64,000 nucleotides of DNA from Ulvibacter sp047614245 (lineage in GTDB: Bacteria > Bacteroidota > Bacteroidia > Flavobacteriales > Flavobacteriaceae): positions 1 through 64,000 of the forward strand of contig JBLHIC010000001.1 in NCBI GenBank assembly GCA_047614245.1. Direction: 5' to 3'. This document shows, in pieces, positions 58,861 to 64,000 of this stretch. The notes beneath the pieces are model-generated. The model searched no databases and was not told the DNA's origin. It saw nothing but the letters and a program-made list of their open reading frames with translations. How positions within the stretch are numbered: position 1 is the first letter of the stretch; the number at the start of each line of letters is the position of its first letter. The position numbers and the translations under genes are program-made.

Positions 58861-58898
58861 TTGGAATATTTCCAAGTATAAATGGATTTTTTCCATTT
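58861..58898. promoter_or_regulatory. Twin operator dyads upstream of the S24-type repressor
   Basis: TTGGAATATTTCCAA (58861-58875) and AAATGGATTTTTTCCATTT (58880-58898) are both perfect dyads sharing TGGA-N5-TCCA. Their centres, 58868 and 58889, are 21 bp apart, two helical turns, so dimers would bind on one face of the DNA. A -7-like TATACTTG on the minus strand lies between them. Confidence 0.75.
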
Positions 58899-58966
58899 TT
58901 AATGAGATGTTCAATTTATTTGGCGAAAATCGCATAAGCTTCATCTAATAAATACATTATGAATGA

Positions 58967-58994
58967 TTTTTGTAAGAATAAAAGAAGTACTTTG
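58967..58994 (+). promoter_or_regulatory. Possible promoter of the small lipoprotein gene
   Basis: TTTTTG (58967-58972) and TACTTTG (58988-58994) are separated by 15 nt, short of the usual spacing. They lie 32 nt before the ATG at 59027. Confidence 0.35.
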
Positions 58995-59026
58995 ACCCCA
59001 CTATTAATAACTAATATATATCAACG

Positions 59027-59311
59027 ATGAAAAAAGTAATTTTAACATTTGCAGCAATTTGTTTAATTGCCCTAACTTATTCTTGCAGAGAAACTGAAAA
59101 AAAGGCTGATGACACTTCTGAAGCAGTAGAAGAAGTAATGGATGATTCTACTGAAAAAATGGAAGAAGCCGGAGATGCTATGAACGACGCAACAGACGCT
59201 GCTGTTGAAGTAATTGAAGAAACTACTGATGAGGCCGAAAAAGCTGGTGAGGAAACTGATGAAGTTATTGATAACACGGCCGAAAAAGCTGGTGATGTTA
59301 TTAAAGACTGA
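59027..59311 (+). CDS. Small acidic lipoprotein with helical heptad-like repeats
   Basis: A 94-residue lipoprotein (MKKVILTFAAICLIALTYSC, lipobox TYSC, Cys20). The mature part is strongly acidic and repetitive (Glu/Asp/Ala/Thr: 'SEAVEEVMDDSTEKMEEAGD', 'TDEAEKAGEETDEV', 'NTAEKAGDVIKD'), forming a long amphipathic helix like YtxH or E. coli small outer-membrane lipoproteins. The function is unknown. It is divergent from the S24-type repressor and may share its control region. A terminator follows. Confidence 0.75.
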   Translation: MKKVILTFAAICLIALTYSCRETEKKADDTSEAVEEVMDDSTEKMEEAGDAMNDATDAAVEVIEETTDEAEKAGEETDEVIDNTAEKAGDVIKD

Positions 59312-59361
59312 AAAGACAAATTGAAAGACAGTTAATAGTCTCCTTTTAAAATTGCAATAAT

Positions 59362-59400
59362 AAAAAGGCCTTCTTTACCTAAAGTAGAGATGGCTTTTTT
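59362..59400. terminator. Bidirectional terminator
   Basis: AAAAAGGCC / GGCTTTTTT with an inner stem TCTTTAC / GTAGAGA and loop CTAAA, ending in T6. It separates the small lipoprotein gene (+) from the OmpA-PD40 gene (-). Confidence 0.8.
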
Positions 59401-59417
59401 ATTTACTGATTAAAGTA

Positions 59418-61376
59418 TTACTTGGCAACGACAATAAACTCGGAGCGGCGGTTTTGTTGATGAATGTTATCCTCGCATTTCACCCCATTAGAGCAATTGT
59501 TGATTAACATGGATTCACCGTAACCGCTTCCAGAAATTCGCAATTTATTTATTCCTCCTACTTCTACAATATATTCCATCGTGGATTTCGCTCTGCGGTC
59601 TGACAAACTTTTATTATAAGAATCCCTTCCCTTACTATCGGTATGAGCGCGCACATCTATTTTCACATTTGGATATTCATTCAGCAAAGCAACTAACTTC
59701 TGTAATTCAATTGCCGCATCAGGCCGTATATTAAAGCTATTTGAGGCGAAACGTATTGGATTTAAATTTAGAGTTTTTGCAAGGTCACTTCCTAATTCGA
59801 TTGAATCCACCGAAAGATTCTTTCCTCTCTCGAGTAGCAACACTTGTTCAATTTTTTTATCCTTTTCCTTAGCACTAATAAATGACTTTTCCTGCGTAGA
59901 ATACCCTTCTTTAATTGAACGAGTAGCAAATGCCCTTGAACATTCTAAACTAAAGCTATACGAGCCGTCAGCCTTCGATTTAACTTCGGAAAGAATTTCA
60001 TTATTTTCATCCAATAAAATTACTGAAGCTTCTGGAATCGGATCCTTAGTAGCTGCATCCAAAACATAACCTTCCAAAATTTGATCACAGCGTATCTCTA
60101 AGCGTTCGATTCTTTTGAACCTGTAGATGTCATCATCCCCATCGCCTCCTGGTCTATTTGATGCGAAGTAACCAAATTCTGTTTCCGCATTAATTATAAA
60201 CGTAAAATCATCCTGGGGGCTATTAATCGGTTTTCCAACATTATAAACAGCTCCAAAAATATTTGATTCTTCAATTTCAGTAACAAAAATATCCAACCCG
60301 CCAAGCCCAACATGACCGTCTGAAGCAAAATAGAACCGATTGTCGGATCCTACAAACGGGAAGGTTTCTCTTTCCTTAGTGTTAATCCCATCACCTAAAC
60401 TGACAGGTTCGGTAAATCCATTCTCAAGTATTTCTACCTTATACAGATCTGAAAACCCCTTGCCTCCTGGCATGTCGCTTGCAAAATACAAGGTTTTCTC
60501 ATCAACGCTTAAGGCAGGATGAGCCACTGAATATTCATTATTATTGAACGAAACCTCTTCCACTTCCCATTTACCATTATCTTTCTTTAGCCCTTGATAT
60601 ATCTTCAAACGATTTGCTCCTAGAGAATCTTTCTTATAACTTCCTTTGGTATAATTGTTACGGGTAAAATAAACAGTCTTTCCATCCTTAGAAAAAACAG
60701 CCGTAGACTCGTGGTATTTAGTATTAATTCTCTCACTAAGTGATTTTATACTTCTACTCTCCTTTTTTTCCTTCACATTAATGATATAGAGATCCAGAAA
60801 TGGCTCATTATTCCAGTCGTGGGTTCTTGATCTCTCATTTTTAGATTGTCCATTTGAGGCAAATACTAAATCATCCAAATAAAAAGTTGGGGCAAAATCT
60901 GACTTACTAGTGTTAAATTTCCCGTGGTCTATTTCGAATCTCTCACGATATTTGATATCATTTAAATAATCTCTTTCTTTAGCGAAAAATTGAGCACGAT
61001 TATCACTACCATTTACTCTATAAAACTCATCAATTATTTGATTGGAAGTCTCGTACTTTTCGATAGACTTCAATGATTGGGCGTATCTGTACAAGTAATT
61101 AGGATCAAGCCCATCTGAATAATCTGTATATAAAACTTCATACCATTTCGCTGCATTATCATAATCGGCAGTAAAGTAATAGGAATCTCCAAGTTTCTGT
61201 AAGAGATCTACCGAACTAAACCCATTTTCTACAACATGAAGATATGCCTGTCTAGCGTCAACGTAGGAATAACGATTGTACTTATTATTTCCTTTTTCAA
61301 CGTTCTCTTCTTGCCCCACAAGAGTATGTGAAAAAAGAAAAACTAACACCAAAAATATTTTAATAATATATTTCAT
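59418..61376 (-). CDS. OmpA-family protein with TPR-like and PD40 repeats (T9SS-associated)
   Basis: A 652-residue exported protein: signal peptide (MKYIIKIFLVLVFLFSHTLVGQ), TPR-like helices at about 25-135 ('LGDSYYFTADYDNAAKWYEVLY'), WD40/PD40-like propeller blades at about 165-420 ('LSVDEKTLYFASDMPGGKGFSDLY', 'NRFYFASDGHVGLGGLDIFV'), a CarboxypepD_reg-like segment ('ILEGYVLDAATKDPIPEASVIL') and a C-terminal OmpA domain ('VKIDVRAHTDSKGRDSYNKSLSDRRA') that binds peptidoglycan. The architecture and the PorP/SprF neighbour match PorE/OmpA partners of T9SS adhesins. Confidence 0.9.
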   Translation of the reverse strand: MKYIIKIFLVLVFLFSHTLVGQEENVEKGNNKYNRYSYVDARQAYLHVVENGFSSVDLLQKLGDSYYFTADYDNAAKWYEVLYTDYSDGLDPNYLYRYAQSLKSIEKYETSNQIIDEFYRVNGSDNRAQFFAKERDYLNDIKYRERFEIDHGKFNTSKSDFAPTFYLDDLVFASNGQSKNERSRTHDWNNEPFLDLYIINVKEKKESRSIKSLSERINTKYHESTAVFSKDGKTVYFTRNNYTKGSYKKDSLGANRLKIYQGLKKDNGKWEVEEVSFNNNEYSVAHPALSVDEKTLYFASDMPGGKGFSDLYKVEILENGFTEPVSLGDGINTKERETFPFVGSDNRFYFASDGHVGLGGLDIFVTEIEESNIFGAVYNVGKPINSPQDDFTFIINAETEFGYFASNRPGGDGDDDIYRFKRIERLEIRCDQILEGYVLDAATKDPIPEASVILLDENNEILSEVKSKADGSYSFSLECSRAFATRSIKEGYSTQEKSFISAKEKDKKIEQVLLLERGKNLSVDSIELGSDLAKTLNLNPIRFASNSFNIRPDAAIELQKLVALLNEYPNVKIDVRAHTDSKGRDSYNKSLSDRRAKSTMEYIVEVGGINKLRISGSGYGESMLINNCSNGVKCEDNIHQQNRRSEFIVVAK

Positions 61377-61396
61377 TTTTAATAAGGTTTTATCTG

Positions 61397-62353
61397 TTAG
61401 AAGAATCTTGGAGAAACCATGTTCTCATTGCTTTTAAACAGTTCAAATCGCAACAGTATCTCGATCGACCCACTATTATATTTAGACAGCTCGGTAGTTT
61501 CTCTATCATACGCTAGACCCAACATCAATTGGTCGGTAATCTGAAATCCGGCCAGAGCACTTAAAGCAGCACTCCATCGATATGCGGCTCCAAACGTAAA
61601 CCTTTTGTTTATAAGAAAATTTGCTGAAAGGTCTGCTTGTAAGGGAGCGCCTTGTACTAATTTGACGAGAATTGCTGGCTTAAACAATATGTTGTCTGTA
61701 AGATCCAATGTATGTCCTGATATGAAGTAATAATTAACTCTCTCTTTGGCAGTTGCATTTGATGCGCTTTCTGGATCAACTGAAGATTCGTCGAAATGTT
61801 CTGTTGCTAAAATATTTGGAGCGCTTAATCCGGCATAGAATCTATTCGTAAAATAATAGGCCCCCGCACCAAATTGTGGAGAAAATTTATTGTCAATAAA
61901 TATTTCAGTATCTGGATCCCCAGGATTATAAGCTCCTTCATAAGCCCGATTACTATCCACATCTAATAAATGACCTCCCACCTTTAAACCAAATGAAAGT
62001 CGTCCTTTTTCAGAGACTTTAAACAGATAACTAAAGTCCAAGTCAACATAGGTTTCTTGAGTGATAAATATTTCGTCTTTTACAACGTTAAGACCCAATG
62101 ACACATTATTGGCAATTGGAGAATGAATGGAGGCCGTAAATGTTTTTGGCGTGCCTTTAATATTATTCCCGAACCATTGGTTTCTATATAAGCCTGTAAA
62201 ACTCAGAACATCTCTTGTCCCAGCATAGGCTGGATTAACGCTCAACGTATTATACATGTATTGAGTATACTGAGGATCCTGTTGTGCACTAGAAATACTA
62301 GAATAAAACCCTAGAATCAAAAGCATTACTATAGTTAAGTTAATGTTTTTCAT
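61397..62353 (-). CDS. PorP/SprF family type IX secretion membrane protein
   Basis: A 318-residue outer-membrane barrel with signal peptide (MKNINLTIVMLLILGFYSSISSAQ). 'QQDPQYTQYMYNTLSVNPAYAG', 'FTGLYRNQWFGNNIKGTPKTFTASIH' in parts, and 'SVNPAYAG' are diagnostic of PorP/SprF. SprF is needed in gliding flavobacteria for surface delivery of its linked large adhesin. Here the adhesin gene lies directly upstream (53 nt) and the OmpA-PD40 gene directly downstream (20 nt), a common three-gene layout. Confidence 0.93.
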   Translation of the reverse strand: MKNINLTIVMLLILGFYSSISSAQQDPQYTQYMYNTLSVNPAYAGTRDVLSFTGLYRNQWFGNNIKGTPKTFTASIHSPIANNVSLGLNVVKDEIFITQETYVDLDFSYLFKVSEKGRLSFGLKVGGHLLDVDSNRAYEGAYNPGDPDTEIFIDNKFSPQFGAGAYYFTNRFYAGLSAPNILATEHFDESSVDPESASNATAKERVNYYFISGHTLDLTDNILFKPAILVKLVQGAPLQADLSANFLINKRFTFGAAYRWSAALSALAGFQITDQLMLGLAYDRETTELSKYNSGSIEILLRFELFKSNENMVSPRFF

Positions 62354-62406
62354 ACGATATGATATTTTACCTTCCGAATTTTAAAATTGGCAGGTATTTT
62401 ATATTT

Positions 62407-64000
62407 CTAGTTTCTATTAATGTATAAAGGGCCTGCCAGTTGTTTCTCATTGCCATTTTCAGTAACATATGTCAATACATAGTAATATGTTCCTACCGGC
62501 AATCTCTCCGATTGACCTAAGGTGCTTCTGCCATTGGAGATTCCCCGGAAATAATTACCTCTAGCACCATAACCCAGAGCTTCAAATACTATTACTCCCC
62601 ATCTATTATAGATTTTAACGGTGTTATCGGGATATTTATCTAGACCTCTAATCACGAATACATCGTTTAACCCATCTTCATTGGGAGTCATAATATCGAA
62701 TATATCCAAATTATCTATTGAGTTTATATCCCCATTATTACATTCTAATAAATCCGGAATGTCATTGCCATTTTCGTCACCCAATTCTTGGCCGTTTGCT
62801 ATCCCATCTCCTTCTCCGTCGCAATCGCAATCAGCTAACTCCCAAGCTGCCGTTGGCACTAAAGACTGATTAGTATAGACGAAATCACAAATATCGATTG
62901 GATTGGTACCGTCTATTATCTCATCACTATTAAGTACTCCATCACCGTCGCAATCGATAACATTCCATTGTACTGAAGTAGCAGAAGTTTGACTATTCAC
63001 ATCGAAATCGCATAACTCTAATGGATTAGTTCCATCAACAATTTCATTTGCATTCGACACACCGTCGCCATCACAATCAAAACTATCCCAAGCTGTCGAT
63101 GGATTGATTGTCTGGCTTGTAACTAAGAAACTACAAAGGCCATATGGGTCTGTACCATCTGCAATCTCGTCTCCGTTAGTTATACCATCACCATCACAAT
63201 CAAGATCATTCCAATCTATACTCACAGCGGTTGTTTGACTAGCAGGATTAAAAGCACAAGGATTAAGCGGACCTGTACCATCTATGACCTCATTACCGTT
63301 GGTAACTCCGTCACCATCACAATCGAAATTCTTCCAAGCATCGGACGGAGTAACCGTTTGATTTGCTAATATGAAATCACAAAAACCTTGTGGATCGGAA
63401 CCATTGATAATTTCAGTACCATTCGTAACACCGTCACCGTCGCAATCAGACTCATTCCAATCACCTGTGGTTGAAATTGTTTGACTTGTTACAACATAAT
63501 CACACGGAACTTGTGGATCTGTACCATCTATAACTTCTTGGCCATTGGTTACTCCATCCCCATCACAATCTGCATCATTATAGTTTCCACCTACAGTGGA
63601 GGTTTGACTTGCAGCAATATAATCACAGAGGTCTTGTGGATCTGTACCATCAATTCCCTCCTGACCATTCGTTACTCCATCTCCATCGCAATCAGCATCA
63701 TTCCAGCTATTAGAAGGGGGTACGGTTTGACTTGTTGATATAAAGTCACAAGTATCTTGTGGGTCTGTATCATTATCTATTTCAACACCATTAACAACAC
63801 CATCACCATCGCAGTCTAATGTGTTCCAATCATTTGATACAGTAACTGTTTGACTTGCGGGTAGGTAATCACAAGGGTCATTTGGATCCGTTGAATCTAT
63901 AACCTCCTGACCATCAATCACTCCATCACCATCAGAATCGCTGCCACTTACTATAGCGCTAGCGCCAACAGTTAATGTCATGTGCTCGATGAGCATCGTC
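62407..64000 (-). CDS. Gliding-motility-type adhesin with tandem Ca-binding-like repeats and CHU_C domain (5' partial)
   Basis: At least 529 residues; the frame is open past the right edge, so the N-terminus is missing. Nine tandem 41-residue units run over about residues 18-388, each with 'DCDGDGVTNGxExxDGTDP' (thrombospondin type 3-like, acidic calcium-binding pattern), a 'CD(F/Y)xxxSQT' segment and a 'W(N/D)xxDCDGDG' junction. The C-terminus (about 410-529, 'IFDIMTPNEDGLNDVFVIRG', 'VKIYNRWGVIVFEA', 'LPVGTYYYVLTY') is the gliding-motility-associated CHU_C / type B T9SS sorting domain. It is a surface adhesin exported through T9SS with PorP/SprF encoded next to it. Confidence 0.9.
   Translation of the reverse strand, partial: TMLIEHMTLTVGASAIVSGSDSDGDGVIDGQEVIDSTDPNDPCDYLPASQTVTVSNDWNTLDCDGDGVVNGVEIDNDTDPQDTCDFISTSQTVPPSNSWNDADCDGDGVTNGQEGIDGTDPQDLCDYIAASQTSTVGGNYNDADCDGDGVTNGQEVIDGTDPQVPCDYVVTSQTISTTGDWNESDCDGDGVTNGTEIINGSDPQGFCDFILANQTVTPSDAWKNFDCDGDGVTNGNEVIDGTGPLNPCAFNPASQTTAVSIDWNDLDCDGDGITNGDEIADGTDPYGLCSFLVTSQTINPSTAWDSFDCDGDGVSNANEIVDGTNPLELCDFDVNSQTSATSVQWNVIDCDGDGVLNSDEIIDGTNPIDICDFVYTNQSLVPTAAWELADCDCDGEGDGIANGQELGDENGNDIPDLLECNNGDINSIDNLDIFDIMTPNEDGLNDVFVIRGLDKYPDNTVKIYNRWGVIVFEALGYGARGNYFRGISNGRSTLGQSERLPVGTYYYVLTYVTENGNEKQLAGPLYINRN

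Noticed and set aside
62830..63945. CRISPR-like array suggested by regular repeats
   Set aside because: Repeats are 123 bp, in frame and coding for a calcium-binding-like protein motif; no spacer structure.
1..64000. tRNA, rRNA or known riboswitch
   Set aside because: No cloverleaf, no 16S/23S signature and no recognisable riboswitch core seen while reading the intergenic regions; short non-coding RNAs cannot be excluded.

Overview
The window reads as a chromosomal segment of a flavobacterium (Bacteroidota, family Flavobacteriaceae, probably marine). The main signs are type IX secretion (T9SS) C-terminal sorting domains, a PorP/SprF protein next to a CHU_C-type gliding adhesin, GLPGLI, DUF5686, DUF4136, DUF4230 and DUF5522 family proteins, AT-rich DNA, and Bacteroidota-type promoter elements (TTTG / TAnnTTTG) upstream of several genes. 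No tRNA, rRNA, CRISPR array, prophage or intact insertion sequence was seen.

Layout. 1-10.8 kb: a T9SS cargo protein cut by the left edge, two small Spy-like secreted proteins, hemL, a LysM glucosaminidase lipoprotein, an ACC-deaminase-like PLP enzyme, a DUF5522 protein coupled to urocanate hydratase (hutU), a DUF4136 lipoprotein, an outer-membrane barrel and a second T9SS cargo protein. 10.9-29.5 kb: a large aromatic-catabolism island. On the minus strand lie paaE-A-B-C-D-G-H, a degenerate four-helix-bundle gene, paaI, a thiolase, paaZ, a broken GIY-YIG gene, an enoyl-CoA hydratase, paaY, and then E2 and fused E1 subunits of a 2-oxoacid dehydrogenase. A TetR regulator sits at the head, and a long-form aromatic amino acid hydroxylase runs the other way. 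29.5-30.5 kb: gene debris (rhodanese and DUF4230 pseudogenes meeting tail to tail). 30.6-34.3 kb: a TonB-receptor-like barrel and a GLPGLI protein. 34.5-43.5 kb: a deoxynucleoside kinase, small lipoproteins, membrane and soluble pyrophosphatases, a DUF5686 protein and pyruvate dehydrogenase E1 beta. 43.6-52.5 kb: etfBA, a bifunctional nuclease, a CNT nucleoside transporter, thyA, a TonB-like protein, a class V aminotransferase, a 2TM-DHFR fusion and fabD. 52.5-58.8 kb: an amidohydrolase, galE, a DegT aminotransferase, Kdo transferase, a DUF2461 protein and an S24-type repressor. 59-64 kb: a small lipoprotein, then a T9SS/gliding locus (OmpA-PD40 protein, PorP/SprF, repeat adhesin cut by the right edge).

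How the genes work together. The paa genes encode epoxidation, ring opening and beta-oxidation of phenylacetyl-CoA. No phenylacetate-CoA ligase (paaK) is present in the window. Instead a branched-chain-type 2-oxoacid dehydrogenase E2 starts 1 nt after paaY. I infer that phenylpyruvate, from phenylalanine transamination, could be converted directly to phenylacetyl-CoA, while the divergent hydroxylase sends phenylalanine to tyrosine. A perfect inverted repeat that nearly matches the PaaR consensus overlaps the paa promoter, so the TetR protein probably represses the whole operon.

The island also carries many signs of sequence turnover: REP-like palindromes between genes and one inside paaC, a 41-bp perfect palindrome at the 3' end of paaZ, and several genes broken by nonsense codons or deletions.
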